Assembly: GCA_026400845.1 (NCBI GenBank)
Contig: JAPLOH010000057.1
Coordinates: forward strand, 1 to 33,822
Reading direction: 5' to 3'
Length of the DNA stretch: 33,822 bases
Source of the DNA: Alphaproteobacteria bacterium
Lineage (GTDB): Bacteria > Pseudomonadota > Alphaproteobacteria > Acetobacterales > Acetobacteraceae
The position numbers were made by a program, and so were the translations under genes. Shown here in pieces: positions 23,270 through 32,709 of the stretch. Numbering within the stretch: position 1 is the first letter of the stretch; each line of letters starts with the position of its first letter. The notes beneath the pieces were generated by a model that worked only from the letters and a program-made list of their open reading frames with translations, searched no databases and was not told the DNA's origin.

Positions 23270-25552
23270 CTATCCGCGCACCGTCTGGTGGGCGGCCAAT
23301 GTCGCCATGTCGACGATCTGGTTCACCGAGGCGTCCATCGGCACCAGCTGCACCGCATGGGTGAGCCCGATCAGCAGCGGCCCGATGGTGCTGCCGCCGC
23401 CGAGGCGGGGTGCGAGGCGGGAGGTGATGTGGGCGGAATGCAGGCCCGGCATCACCAGCACGTTCGCCGGCCCGGTGAGGCGGCAGAACGGGTAGATCGC
23501 GCGGTAGGACGGGTCGAGCGCCACGTCCGGGCTCATCTCGCCATCGTACTCGAAGTCCACATGCCGCTCGTCGAGGATCGCCACCGTCTCGCGCATCACG
23601 TCGGCCAGCGCGTGGCGGGGGTTGCCGAAGGTGGAGTAGCTCATCAGCGCCACGCGGGGCTCATGGCCCATGCGCCGTGCCGCCGCCGCCGCACCGACCA
23701 CGATATCGGCCATCTCGGTGGGGTTGGGGCGGAAATGCATCAGCGTGTCGGCGATGAAGATGGTGTGGCCGCGCTCGCCCAGCATCAGCGTGAGGCCGAA
23801 GGCGATGCCGCCCGGCGCGGTATCGATGACGTGGCCGATATCCTCCAGGCACACGGCGGCCGAGCGGGTGAGGCCGGTCACCATGGCATCCGCATCGCCG
23901 GTAGCGACCATGCATGCGGCAAATACGTTGCGGTCCTGGTTGACCATGCGCTGGCAGTCCCGCAGCAGGAAGCCGCGGCGCTGCAGGCGGGCGTAGAGGA
24001 AGTCGGCATAGGCGCGGTTATGCGTCGACAGCCGGGCGTTGTGGATCTCGATGCCGTCGCCCATGCCGAGGCCGAGCGAGGCGAGCGTGGCGCGCACCCG
24101 GTCCTCGCGCCCGATCAGCACGGGGGTGCCGTAGCCGGCGTTGCGGAACTGCACGGCGGCGCGGACGATCTTTTCCTCCTCGCCCTCGGCGAACACCACG
24201 CGGCGCGGATTGGCGCGCACCCGCTCGGAAATCGCGTCCAGCGCATTGGCGGTGGAGTCGAGGCGGGCGGAAAGCTCGCGCTCGTAGCGGCGCAGATCGG
24301 CGAGCGGCTTGCGCGCCACGCCGCTATCCATCGCCGCCTTGGCCACCGCGGGCGGCAGGCGGGAGATCAGGCGGGGGTCGAAAGCGTTGGGGATGATGTA
24401 TTCCGGCCCGAATTGCAGCCGCTTGCCACCGCCGGCGGCGTTCACCTCGTCGGGCACGTCCTCGCGGGCGAGCAAAGCGAGCGCCTCGGCGGCGGCGATC
24501 TTCATCGCCTCGTTGATGGTGCTGGCCCGCACGTCGAGCGCGCCCCTGAAGATGTAGGGGAAGCCGAGCACGTTGTTGACCTGGTTCGGATAATCCGACC
24601 GCCCGGTGGCGATGATGGCATCCGCACGCGCCGCGCGGGCCTCCTCCGGGGTGATCTCGGGGTCCGGGTTGGCCATGGCGAAAATGATCGGACTGGCGGC
24701 CATGGCGCGCACCATGTCCTGGGTCAGCGCGCCTTTAACGGAGAGGCCGAAGAATACGTCCGCCCCCTCGATCGCCTCAAGCAGGGTGCGGGCCTTGGTT
24801 GCCACCGCATGGGCGGATTTCCACTGGTTCATGCCCTCGGTGCGGCCCTGGTAGACCACGCCCTTGGTGTCGCACAGGGTGACATGCTCGGGCCGCATGC
24901 CCATCGCCTTCAGCAGTTCGACGCAGGCGATCGAGGCGGCGCCGGCGCCGTTGACGACCAGCCTGGTGTCCCTCAGCTCCCGCCCGGTGAGGTGGCAGGC
25001 GTTGATCAACCCGGCGGCGGCGACGATGGCGGTGCCGTGCTGGTCGTCGTGGAAAACGGGGATGTCCATCAGCTCGCGCAGGCGCTGCTCGATGATGAAG
25101 CACTCCGGCGCCTTGATGTCCTCGAGGTTGATGCCGCCGAAGGAGGGGCCGAGGTAGCGCACGCAGTTGATCAGCGCGTCCACGTCCTCGGTATCGACGC
25201 AGAGATCGATGCCATCGACGTCGGCGAAGCGCTTGAACAGGGCCACCTTGCCCTCCATCACCGGCTTGCCGGCGAGCGCGCCGAGGTTGCCGAGGCCGAG
25301 CACGGCGGTGCCGTTGGAGACCACGGCGACCATGTTGCCTTTGGAGGTGTAGTCATAGGCGAGCGAGGGGTCCCGCGCGATATGCAGGCAGGGCTCGGCG
25401 ACGCCCGGCGAATAGGCCAGCGACAAGTCCCGCGCGGTGGCGAGCGGTTTGGTGAGGCGGGTGGCGAGCTTGCCGGGCGGATAGGCGGCATGCATCGCCA
25501 GGGCCTCGTCGCCCGAAACCCGCGCGGTTCGCGTGTCGTTGCTGTCGGCCAT
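23270..25552 (-). CDS. maeB: NADP-type malic enzyme with C-terminal phosphotransacetylase-like domain
   Basis: This is a 760-residue two-module enzyme. Residues 1-430 are malic enzyme: Y47 ([11 protein letters not shown]), K102 (MEGKVALFK), metal ligands E144/D145 and D169-D170 ([10 protein letters not shown]), and the cofactor loop GAGAAS at 202-207. Residues about 440-760 are a phosphotransacetylase-like regulatory module ([29 protein letters not shown]). It decarboxylates malate to pyruvate with NAD(P)H production; MaeB types are often modulated by acetyl-CoA through the second module. GGAGGGG lies 6 bases before the ATG. It is divergent from the EamA-mutS-glnD operon, a common alphaproteobacterial arrangement. 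Confidence 0.95.
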   Translation of the reverse strand: MADSNDTRTARVSGDEALAMHAAYPPGKLATRLTKPLATARDLSLAYSPGVAEPCLHIARDPSLAYDYTSKGNMVAVVSNGTAVLGLGNLGALAGKPVMEGKVALFKRFADVDGIDLCVDTEDVDALINCVRYLGPSFGGINLEDIKAPECFIIEQRLRELMDIPVFHDDQHGTAIVAAAGLINACHLTGRELRDTRLVVNGAGAASIACVELLKAMGMRPEHVTLCDTKGVVYQGRTEGMNQWKSAHAVATKARTLLEAIEGADVFFGLSVKGALTQDMVRAMAASPIIFAMANPDPEITPEEARAARADAIIATGRSDYPNQVNNVLGFPYIFRGALDVRASTINEAMKIAAAEALALLAREDVPDEVNAAGGGKRLQFGPEYIIPNAFDPRLISRLPPAVAKAAMDSGVARKPLADLRRYERELSARLDSTANALDAISERVRANPRRVVFAEGEEEKIVRAAVQFRNAGYGTPVLIGREDRVRATLASLGLGMGDGIEIHNARLSTHNRAYADFLYARLQRRGFLLRDCQRMVNQDRNVFAACMVATGDADAMVTGLTRSAAVCLEDIGHVIDTAPGGIAFGLTLMLGERGHTIFIADTLMHFRPNPTEMADIVVGAAAAARRMGHEPRVALMSYSTFGNPRHALADVMRETVAILDERHVDFEYDGEMSPDVALDPSYRAIYPFCRLTGPANVLVMPGLHSAHITSRLAPRLGGGSTIGPLLIGLTHAVQLVPMDASVNQIVDMATLAAHQTVRG

Positions 25553-25586
25553 GATGTTCCCCTCCGTTGAACGGCGTTATCGATCC

Positions 25587-25614
25587 ATTGTGACCGGCGG
25601 CCCGCCCGACGCAA
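25587..25614 (-). promoter_or_regulatory. candidate promoter of maeB
   Basis: On the minus strand, TTGCGT (forward 25609-25614) and CACAAT (forward 25587-25592) are 16 bases apart. They lie 35-60 bases before the maeB start, a plausible sigma-70-type spacing. The match to consensus is only partial. Confidence 0.3.
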
Positions 25615-25640
25615 GCGCGTTCTTGTCGCGCCATGGTTCC

Positions 25641-25670
25641 GACACGGTGGGGACTGACACGGTGGGGACT
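25641..25670. repeat. 15-bp perfect tandem duplication
   Basis: GACACGGTGGGGACT occurs twice back to back at 25641-25655 and 25656-25670, followed by the first four bases (GACA) of a third copy. It lies in the spacer between maeB and the EamA transporter. It could be a replication-slippage product or duplicated binding sites. Variable copy number would move the promoters relative to the genes. Confidence 0.9.
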
Positions 25671-25703
25671 GACAGGGCAGGCGGCATCGGGCAGTCTGTC
25701 GCG

Positions 25704-26540
25704 ATGACAATGCCTCTCGTCCTGCTCGCGCTGCTCTCCGCCCTGCTGCATGCCGGCTGGAATGCCGCGGTGAAAGTAGCACCTCGGCCGACCGAGGCGA
25801 TGGCGGCGCAGATGATCGTCGGCGCGCTGATGGTGCTGCCGGTGCTGGCGGTGATCGGGCTGCCGGCGATGGCATCCTGGCCCTGGGTCGCGGCTTCCAC
25901 GGCGACCAACGTGGTGACGGTGCTGACGATGATGCGGGCCTACCGGGCGGCCGAGTTCGGCGTGGTCTATCCGGTGATGCGGGCGATCGGGGTTCTGCTG
26001 GTGGTGCCGCTCTCGACCTGGATCGCGCGGGAAGCGATCTCGGGCTATGCCATCGGCGGCGTGGTGCTGATTGTCGCCGCCCTCGCTTTGCTGGCCCGCT
26101 CGGCGGCGACGGATCGCAGTTTTCCGCCCGCAGCGCTTGGCTGGGCGCTGGCCTCCGGTGCGGCAACGGCGGTCTATGTGCTGTGCGACGCGCAGGGGGT
26201 GCGCGCGGCCGACGATGCCTTCGCCTATGGCTGCCTCACCTCGGTGACCAACGCGCTGGCGATGTGCATCCGGCTACGCAGGGAGATTTCGCCGATCGGC
26301 ATCCTCAAGGGCTCGGGCCTGCGGGCCCTCCCGGTCGCGCTGGCCTCGATGGCCTCCTACATCCTGATCCTCTGGGTATGGACGCACGGGCCGATCGCGC
26401 CGGCGGCGGCGCTGCGCGATACCTCGGCGGTGTTCGCCATCCTGATCGCGGTGGTGTGGCTGCGCGAGCGGCTGACCAAGGTGCGGCTGGCAGCCGTGGT
26501 GCTGGCGGCGATCGCCATTCCCCTGCTGCGGCTGGCGTGA
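25704..26540 (+). CDS. EamA/DMT-family membrane transporter
   Basis: This 278-residue protein has about ten hydrophobic helices in two repeats. It begins MTMPLVLLALLSALLHAGWN and ends in the typical WLRERLTKVRLAAVVLAAIA segment. The LHAGWNAAVK start and YRAAEFGVVYPVMRAIGVLL segment are characteristic of EamA exporters of metabolites or amino acids; the substrate is unknown. The ATG at 25704 follows the 15-bp repeats and precedes the first helix immediately. Its TGA overlaps the mutS ATG (TGATG), so it is coupled to mutS. Confidence 0.9.
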   Translation: MTMPLVLLALLSALLHAGWNAAVKVAPRPTEAMAAQMIVGALMVLPVLAVIGLPAMASWPWVAASTATNVVTVLTMMRAYRAAEFGVVYPVMRAIGVLLVVPLSTWIAREAISGYAIGGVVLIVAALALLARSAATDRSFPPAALGWALASGAATAVYVLCDAQGVRAADDAFAYGCLTSVTNALAMCIRLRREISPIGILKGSGLRALPVALASMASYILILWVWTHGPIAPAAALRDTSAVFAILIAVVWLRERLTKVRLAAVVLAAIAIPLLRLA

Positions 26541-29149
26541 TGGCGATCTCTCTTGCCCCGCCGCCGCCCGATGGCGCCACCCCCGCGATGGCGCAGTGGT
26601 TCGCCGCCAAGGCGCTGCACCCCGATGCGCTGCTGTTTTTCCGCATGGGCGATTTCTACGAGATGTTCTTCGCCGATGCCGAGGCGGCGGCCGCCGCGCT
26701 CGACATCGCGCTGACCCATCGCGGTACCCATGGTGGCCAACCGATTGCGATGTGCGGCGTGCCGGTGCATGCCGCCGAGGCCTATCTCTCCCGGCTGATC
26801 CGCCGCGGCTTCCGCGTCGCGGTCGGCGAGCAGATGGAGGACCCCAAGGCGCGCATCGGCAAGGCGCCGATCCGCCGTGAGGTGGTGCGCCTGATCACCC
26901 CGGGCACGCTGACCGAGGATGCGCTGCTCGATGCCTCGCGGCCCAATCTGCTGCTGGCGCTGGCACGGCGCGATACGGTGATCGGCGCGGCCTGGCTCGA
27001 AATCTCCACCGGCCTGTTCGAGACCCAGGCACTGGCCCCCTCCGCTTTGCCGGCGCTGCTGGGGCGGCTCGATCCCGCCGAAATCCTGGCGGATGATGAC
27101 GTGGCACTCGGCGACTGGGCCGCGCGGCGAACGCCAGCGGCTCCGCCGCCGGCCTTTCCCCGCCGGCTGCTCGAGCAGCATTTCACGGTGACCAGCCTTG
27201 AGGCTTTCGGCAGCTTCTCCGAGGCCGAGACCGCGGCCGCGGCGGTGGCGCTCGACTATGTCCGTACCACCCAGGCCGGTAAGATGCCGCGGCTCTCGCC
27301 CCCGAGCCCGCTCGGCGATGCGGGGCGGCTGGAGATGGACGCGGCGACCAGGCAGAGCCTCGAGATCATCCGCGCGCGCGACGGCACCACGGCCCACACC
27401 CTGCTCGCCGCCGTGCAGCGCACCCTTTCGGCGGCCGGCGCGCGCCTGCTGGCGGAATATCTCGCCGCCCCGCTGGCCGACCCGGCGGCCATCGCGGCGC
27501 GGCAGGATGGCTGGTCCTGGCTGCTGGCCAACCCCGCCGACACAGCGGCGATCCGCGCCGCCCTGCGCGGCGCGCCGGACATCGCCCGCGCTTTGGCCCG
27601 CCTCTCCCTCGGCCGCGGCGGCCCGCGCGACCTTGCGGCCATCCGCGACGGCATGGCGGCCGCCACCGAGGCCGCCGCTCGCCTCGCCGGCCCGTTGCCG
27701 AACCTGCTCGCCGATATCCGCGACCGGCTCGCAATTCCGCCTTCCCTGCACGCGCTGCTGGCTGCCGCGATGGCCGATCCCGCGCCGATCCGGCTCGATC
27801 CATCCGCCGGGGGCGCCGCGATTGCGGCCGGGTTCGACGGCGAACTGGATGCCGAGCGGGCGCTGCGCGATGACAGCAAGCGGGTGATCGCGGCCATGCA
27901 GCTCGATTTCGCCCAGCGCTACGGCGTCGCCAGCCTCAAGATCAAGCACCACAACCAGCTCGGCTATGTCATCGAAGCGTCCGCCCAGTTTGTCGAAAAG
28001 CTGCGCGCCTTCGCCGATCTCACGCTGCGCCAGGGCATGGCCAATGGCGCCCGCTTCACCCAACCCGACCTCTCCGACCTCGATCGCCGCATCAGCGAGG
28101 CCGGCGAGCGGGCGGCGGCGCGGGAGCGGCTGGTGTTCGCCCATTTGCTCGGCGAGACCCTGGCCCAGGCCGAGAAGCTCGCCGCCGCCGCCGGGGCGCT
28201 GGCAGCGCTCGACGTCGCGCAATCCGCCGCGCGGCTGGCCGAGCCCGGCACCTGGTGCCGCCCGGAGATCACCGATGGCGCCGAATTCAGAATCGAGCTT
28301 GGCCGCCATCCCGTGGTGGAGGCGGCGATCGCCGGGCAGAGCCCGTTCGTACCCAATGACTGCGACCTCTCGCCCGATCGCCGCGTGCTGCTGCTGACCG
28401 GGCCGAATATGGCGGGCAAGTCCACTTTCCTGCGGCAGAACGCGCTGATCGCCATCCTCGCCCAGGCTGGATTGCCGGTGCCGGCGCGGGCGGCGCGGAT
28501 CGGGGTGGTGGACCGGCTGTTCTCCCGCGTCGGCGCGTCGGACGATCTCGCGCGCGGGCGCTCCACCTTCATGGTGGAGATGACGGAGACCGCGGCGATC
28601 CTGCATCAGGCCGGGCCGAAATCCCTTGTGGTGGTTGATGAAATCGGTCGTGGCACCGCGACGCTGGACGGGCTCGCCATCGCCTGGGCGGTGCTGGAGG
28701 CGCTGCACAACGCAACGCGCTGCCGGGTGATCTTCGCCACCCATTTCCATGAGCTGGCCGAGCTGACCGGCGAGCTGCCCCGCCTGAAACCGCACATGAT
28801 GCGGGTGAAGGAGTGGAAGCAGGACGTGGTGTTCCTCCACGAGGTCGCCGAGGGCTCGGGCGGGCGCTCCTGGGGTGTGCATGTTGCCCGCCTCGCGGGC
28901 GTGCCGGCCACCGTGGTGCGCCGGGCCGGCGGGCTGCTATCGGACCTCGAGAAGCGCCATGGCCGCCTCACCGAGGCCGCCGCCTTGCCGCTGTTCGCCG
29001 CCGCGCGAGACAGCACGCCCGAGCCGCCGCCAAGTGATCCGGTGCACGATGCGCTGGCCGCGGTGGACCCCGATCAGCTCACGCCGCGAGAGGCGCTTGA
29101 GGCGCTGTACAGGTTGCGTGGATTGTTGCTTGGCGGGCCGGCCAACTAG
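26540..29149 (+). CDS. mutS: DNA mismatch repair protein MutS
   Basis: This is a full-length 869-residue MutS. The mismatch-reading Phe-x-Glu is F39 and E41 in FRMGDFYEMFF. Connector, lever and clamp domains follow, and the ATPase has Walker A GPNMAGKS at about 621-628, Walker B LVVVDEIGRGTATLDG and the signature region SRVGASDDLARGRSTFMVEM. The C-terminal tail ends in a short dimer/tetramer helix (LTPREALEALYRLRGLL). It starts at the TGATG overlap with the transporter and ends 16 bases before glnD. It initiates methyl-independent or MutL-dependent mismatch repair; no mutL is in the window. Confidence 0.97.
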   Translation: MAISLAPPPPDGATPAMAQWFAAKALHPDALLFFRMGDFYEMFFADAEAAAAALDIALTHRGTHGGQPIAMCGVPVHAAEAYLSRLIRRGFRVAVGEQMEDPKARIGKAPIRREVVRLITPGTLTEDALLDASRPNLLLALARRDTVIGAAWLEISTGLFETQALAPSALPALLGRLDPAEILADDDVALGDWAARRTPAAPPPAFPRRLLEQHFTVTSLEAFGSFSEAETAAAAVALDYVRTTQAGKMPRLSPPSPLGDAGRLEMDAATRQSLEIIRARDGTTAHTLLAAVQRTLSAAGARLLAEYLAAPLADPAAIAARQDGWSWLLANPADTAAIRAALRGAPDIARALARLSLGRGGPRDLAAIRDGMAAATEAAARLAGPLPNLLADIRDRLAIPPSLHALLAAAMADPAPIRLDPSAGGAAIAAGFDGELDAERALRDDSKRVIAAMQLDFAQRYGVASLKIKHHNQLGYVIEASAQFVEKLRAFADLTLRQGMANGARFTQPDLSDLDRRISEAGERAAARERLVFAHLLGETLAQAEKLAAAAGALAALDVAQSAARLAEPGTWCRPEITDGAEFRIELGRHPVVEAAIAGQSPFVPNDCDLSPDRRVLLLTGPNMAGKSTFLRQNALIAILAQAGLPVPARAARIGVVDRLFSRVGASDDLARGRSTFMVEMTETAAILHQAGPKSLVVVDEIGRGTATLDGLAIAWAVLEALHNATRCRVIFATHFHELAELTGELPRLKPHMMRVKEWKQDVVFLHEVAEGSGGRSWGVHVARLAGVPATVVRRAGGLLSDLEKRHGRLTEAAALPLFAAARDSTPEPPPSDPVHDALAAVDPDQLTPREALEALYRLRGLLLGGPAN

Positions 29150-29165
29150 CCCCTAACATCCCCCA

Positions 29166-32003
29166 ATGCTGTCCCCGCAACCTTTGCCGCCCGACCCCAT
29201 CCAGGCGACCGCCCAGCTCCGCTCGGCGCTGATCAACCTCATCCAGGGGCCGACCTCCGGGGACGACGGGCCGATCCCGCGTGAGGCGGCGCTGGGGGCG
29301 TTCCGGCGCCATCTCGGCCGCATCCAGTCCCTCGTGCGCGACAGCTTCGACCAGGGCAACCTGCCGGGGCTCAAAGCCGCGCGGCTGCTGGCGAGCCTGA
29401 TCGACGGCATGCTGGGCGAGCTCTACATCTATGCCTGCGACACCAGCACCGCCAATGGCGGACGGGTGACGCTCGCGATGGCGGCAACGGGGGGCTATGG
29501 CCGCGGCGTGCTGGCGCCCTTCAGCGACATCGACCTGCTGTTCATCACCGAGGAAGCGCCGACCCCACCCGATCTCTGGGCGATCGAGTTCGTGCTGTAT
29601 TTCCTGTGGGATCTCGGCCTCAAGGTCGGCCATGCCACCCGCTCGGTGCCGGATTGCCTGCGCGAGGCCAATGGTGACATCACCATCCGCACCTCGCTGC
29701 TCGATGCCCGCCCGCTGGCCGGCGAGGCGGCGCTGTTCGAGGATTTTCTCGCCCGCTTCCGCGCCGCCTGCACCGAGGCCGGGTCTGCGCGCTTCATCGC
29801 CGCCAAGAAGGCCGAGCGCGACGTGCGCCATCGCCGCTTCGGCGACAGCGCCTTCGTCGTCGAGCCCAACATCAAGGAGGGCAGGGGCGGATTGCGCGAT
29901 CTGCACACCCTCTACTGGATGTCACGCTACGTGTTCGGCACCAGCACCATGCTGGAACTCGCCGACGCCCACGGGCCGGCCGGCGGTATCATCACCACCA
30001 CCGAGGCGCGGCTGGCCCTGCGCTCCTGGGATTTCCTGTGGTCGCTGCGTTTTCATCTCCACTACGTCGCCGGGCGCGCCGAGGAGCGGCTGACCTTCGA
30101 TCTCCAGCCGGTGGTCGGCGCCCGCATGGGCTACACCCGCCACGGGCGGCAGGATGGCGTCGAGCGGTTCATGCGGCACTATTTCCTCACCGCGCGCGAG
30201 GTGATCCGCCTTACCCAGGTGTTGGAGCCGGCGCTGGAACGTGCCGCCCTCGGCCCGCCAGCCCGCGCGATCGACGCCGATGCGGCGCTCGTCAAGGCCG
30301 GCTTCCTGCTCGCCGACGGCAAGCTGATGCCGGCGACCTCACAGAGCTTCCACGACGAGCCGATCCGCATGCTCCGCCTGCTGCAGATCGCCCGCGATCG
30401 TGGCCTTAAGCTGCACCCGCTCGCGGTGCGTGCGCTGATCCGCAATGAGCGCGCGGCGGTGGCGCTGCGCGGCGACCAGGCGGCGGCCGATATCTTCCTC
30501 GACCTGCTGTGCGGGCGTGATGCCGAGCACAACCGCGCCGACGGGGCGGTGTGGATGAAAGTGCTGAACGAGACCGGCATCCTCGGCCGCATGCTGCCGG
30601 ACTGGACCCGCATCGTCGGCCAGATGCAGTTCGACACCTACCACATCTTCACCGTCGACGAGCACACCATCGAAGCGGTCCGCATCCTGAACGGGCTGGA
30701 ACGTGGCGAACTCGCCGAGATCGCCCCGGTCGCCTCCAGCCTGGTCGATCATCTCCAGTCCCGCCGCGCGCTGTATGTGGCGATGCTGATGCACGACATC
30801 TGCAAGGGTCGCGGCGGCGATCATTCGGCGCTTGGCGCCGAGCTGGCGCTTGAGGTCGGCCCCGCGCTCGGCCTCTCGGCGGAGGAGACCGAGATGGTCT
30901 CCTGGCTGGTACTGCACCATCTGCTGCTGAGCACCACGGCCTTCAAGCGCGACATCGACGACCCGAAAACCATCCTCGATCTCTCCGAGGTCATCCAGTC
31001 GCCCGAGCGCCTGCGCCTGCTGCTGGTGCTGACGGTGGCGGACATGCGGGCAGTCTCGCCCAAGGTATGGAACGGCTGGAAGGCGACGCTGCTGCGCGAG
31101 CTCTACGCCCGCGTCGCCGAGGTGCTGGCCGGCGGGCTGTCCACCACGGAGCGGGACATGCGGGTCTCCCGCGCCCGCGAGGCCGCCGCGATGATGCTGG
31201 ATGGCTGGGAACAGGAGGATATCGATCGCTTCCTCGGCCTTGGCTACCCCAGCTACTGGCTGTCATTCGACCCCGAGACCCATGCCCGCCACGCCCACAT
31301 GATCCGCGACGCCGAATCGCGCTCGGCCCCCCTCACCGTGGTCACGCAGCCCTTGCCCGCGCGCGCGGTGACCGAGGTGACGGTCTATGCCGCCGACCAC
31401 GCCGGGCTGTTCAGCCGCATCGCCGGCGCGCTCGCGGTGGCCGGCGCCTCGATCGTCGATGCCCGCATTCATACGCTGACCAACGGCATGGCGCTCGACA
31501 CCTTCTGGGTGCAGGATACCGCCGGGGGTGCCTTCGACACACCGCATCGCCTCGCCCGCCTCTCCGTGCTGATCGAGCAGGCGCTCTCGGGCCGCATCCG
31601 TCTCGCCGCCGAGATCAAGAAGGCGTCGAAAATGCTGCTCGGCAAGCGTATGCGGGCGATGAACGTGCCGCCGCGGGTGGTGATCGACAACCACGCTTCC
31701 AATACCTACACCGTGCTCGAAGTGAACGGCCGCGACCGGCCAGGCCTGCTGCACGATGTCACCGCCGCGATCAGCGAGCAGGGGCTGCAGATCGCCTCCG
31801 CCCACGTCACCACCTACGGCATGCGCGCGGTCGACGTGTTCTACGTGAAGAACGTGTTCGGCCTGAAGGTCGAGAACGAACGCAAGCTGGCGCAGTTGCG
31901 GGCCGCCCTGCTCGGGGCGCTCGACAGCCCCGATGAAGCCGATCCACCGCCCGCCGCGGTGCCGCCGCGTCCCCGCCGCCGCCGTGCCTCGGACGCCGCA
32001 TGA
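29166..32003 (+). CDS. glnD: bifunctional [PII] uridylyltransferase / uridylyl-removing enzyme GlnD
   Basis: This is a 945-residue nitrogen sensor. The nucleotidyltransferase motif is GGYGRGVLAPFSDIDLLF, with catalytic D121 and D123. The HD hydrolase site is LMHDICKGRGGDHS (H543, D544), and two ACT domains lie at about 735-800 (VTVYAADHAGLFSRIAGALA) and 847-915 (LEVNGRDRPGLLHDVTAAIS). It adds UMP to PII proteins when glutamine is low and removes it when glutamine is high. The order mutS-glnD is common in Alphaproteobacteria. The TGA at 32001-32003 overlaps the next ATG (ATGA). Confidence 0.97.
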   Translation: MLSPQPLPPDPIQATAQLRSALINLIQGPTSGDDGPIPREAALGAFRRHLGRIQSLVRDSFDQGNLPGLKAARLLASLIDGMLGELYIYACDTSTANGGRVTLAMAATGGYGRGVLAPFSDIDLLFITEEAPTPPDLWAIEFVLYFLWDLGLKVGHATRSVPDCLREANGDITIRTSLLDARPLAGEAALFEDFLARFRAACTEAGSARFIAAKKAERDVRHRRFGDSAFVVEPNIKEGRGGLRDLHTLYWMSRYVFGTSTMLELADAHGPAGGIITTTEARLALRSWDFLWSLRFHLHYVAGRAEERLTFDLQPVVGARMGYTRHGRQDGVERFMRHYFLTAREVIRLTQVLEPALERAALGPPARAIDADAALVKAGFLLADGKLMPATSQSFHDEPIRMLRLLQIARDRGLKLHPLAVRALIRNERAAVALRGDQAAADIFLDLLCGRDAEHNRADGAVWMKVLNETGILGRMLPDWTRIVGQMQFDTYHIFTVDEHTIEAVRILNGLERGELAEIAPVASSLVDHLQSRRALYVAMLMHDICKGRGGDHSALGAELALEVGPALGLSAEETEMVSWLVLHHLLLSTTAFKRDIDDPKTILDLSEVIQSPERLRLLLVLTVADMRAVSPKVWNGWKATLLRELYARVAEVLAGGLSTTERDMRVSRAREAAAMMLDGWEQEDIDRFLGLGYPSYWLSFDPETHARHAHMIRDAESRSAPLTVVTQPLPARAVTEVTVYAADHAGLFSRIAGALAVAGASIVDARIHTLTNGMALDTFWVQDTAGGAFDTPHRLARLSVLIEQALSGRIRLAAEIKKASKMLLGKRMRAMNVPPRVVIDNHASNTYTVLEVNGRDRPGLLHDVTAAISEQGLQIASAHVTTYGMRAVDVFYVKNVFGLKVENERKLAQLRAALLGALDSPDEADPPPAAVPPRPRRRRASDAA

Positions 32004-32593
32004 GAGGCATCGCAGGTGTGTTGCGGCTGCTTGCGGTGCTGCTGTTGGCGGCGCCAGGCCTCACATGGGCGCAACTGCCGCCGCCGCCCTCGCGCGCGCC
32101 GGTCACCACCGGCAAGCATCCCTGGCGCGTCACCCTGTTCCAGATCGACAAATCAGGTACCTTGCTGGGAGATACACAGGATTTCGCCTGCACCCAGTCC
32201 GGCTGCGAGCAGCTCCTCCGGCTCGACGTCGACGGGCAGCCCATCGGTTTCCTGGTGGCGATCACCTTCGTGCCGCGCGGGGCCTATTTCAGCGTCTCCT
32301 CGATGAGCGAGGACGTGCAGAAGGTCATCGAATTCGAGAAGGGCTTCATCGGCCCAATGTTCCTCCAGGTGAAATCCGATCAGCGCTTCAACGCCACCCT
32401 GCGCTACACGCTGACCGGTTCGGCTTTGGCGGAGTCGCAGCGCCAGGGCACATCACTGATGCAAAACGACCGCAGCCTGGTGTTCCAGCGCCGCATGGCG
32501 CCCGATCTCATTCTGAAAGTGGCGCTCGAACCGGCCCGCGCCGCCGATGCGGACCCGGCAATGAAGCCGATCGAGGATGCGCCAAAGGAGTGA
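32000..32593 (+). CDS. small exported protein of unknown function, coupled to glnD
   Basis: This 197-residue protein has a signal peptide (MRGIAGVLRLLAVLLLAAPG, likely cut at TWA-QL near residue 24). A proline-rich linker follows, then a compact beta-rich domain that begins HPWRVTLFQIDKSGTLLGD. Two cysteines, C64 and C69 (FACTQSGCEQ), could form a disulfide. Its compact size and beta pattern slightly resemble IalB-type invasion proteins, but the defining motifs are absent, so that name is not used. The ATG at 32000 overlaps the glnD stop (ATGA), so its production is tied to glnD. The acidic C-terminus ends MKPIEDAPKE. Confidence 0.8.
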   Translation: MRGIAGVLRLLAVLLLAAPGLTWAQLPPPPSRAPVTTGKHPWRVTLFQIDKSGTLLGDTQDFACTQSGCEQLLRLDVDGQPIGFLVAITFVPRGAYFSVSSMSEDVQKVIEFEKGFIGPMFLQVKSDQRFNATLRYTLTGSALAESQRQGTSLMQNDRSLVFQRRMAPDLILKVALEPARAADADPAMKPIEDAPKE

Positions 32594-32600
32594 TCCTCAG

Positions 32601-32623
32601 CCAACGAGGCTATGGTTCGTTGG
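32601..32623. terminator. stem-loop after the EamA-mutS-glnD run
   Basis: CCAACGA at 32601-32607 pairs with TCGTTGG at 32617-32623 across a 9-base loop, 7 bases after the stop of the exported-protein gene. It sits between convergent genes. No T-run follows, so its strength is uncertain. Confidence 0.5.
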
Positions 32624-32709
32624 GCCGGAAAGGAAGGGAGCGCCTGTCTTTGAGAAGAGCCGCGCGAGCCTAATACCTCCTTGCCTCGCTCTCTCCGCCG
32701 GGCCAGTGC

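Noticed and set aside
22907-25570. 887-codon open frame on the plus strand
   Set aside because: It is exactly antisense to cinA-like and maeB and rich in G/H/R/A. There are no domains and no ribosome binding site, so it is a GC-driven shadow.
25641-25670. start of a CRISPR-like array
   Set aside because: The two 15-base units are directly adjacent, without spacers, and do not recur.
26357-28882. 841-codon open frame on the minus strand
   Set aside because: It is antisense to mutS, with no recognisable domain and a typical reverse-complement composition.
32000-32593. IalB (invasion-associated) assignment for the protein after glnD
   Set aside because: Size and signal peptide fit, but the conserved IalB core motifs are not visible.
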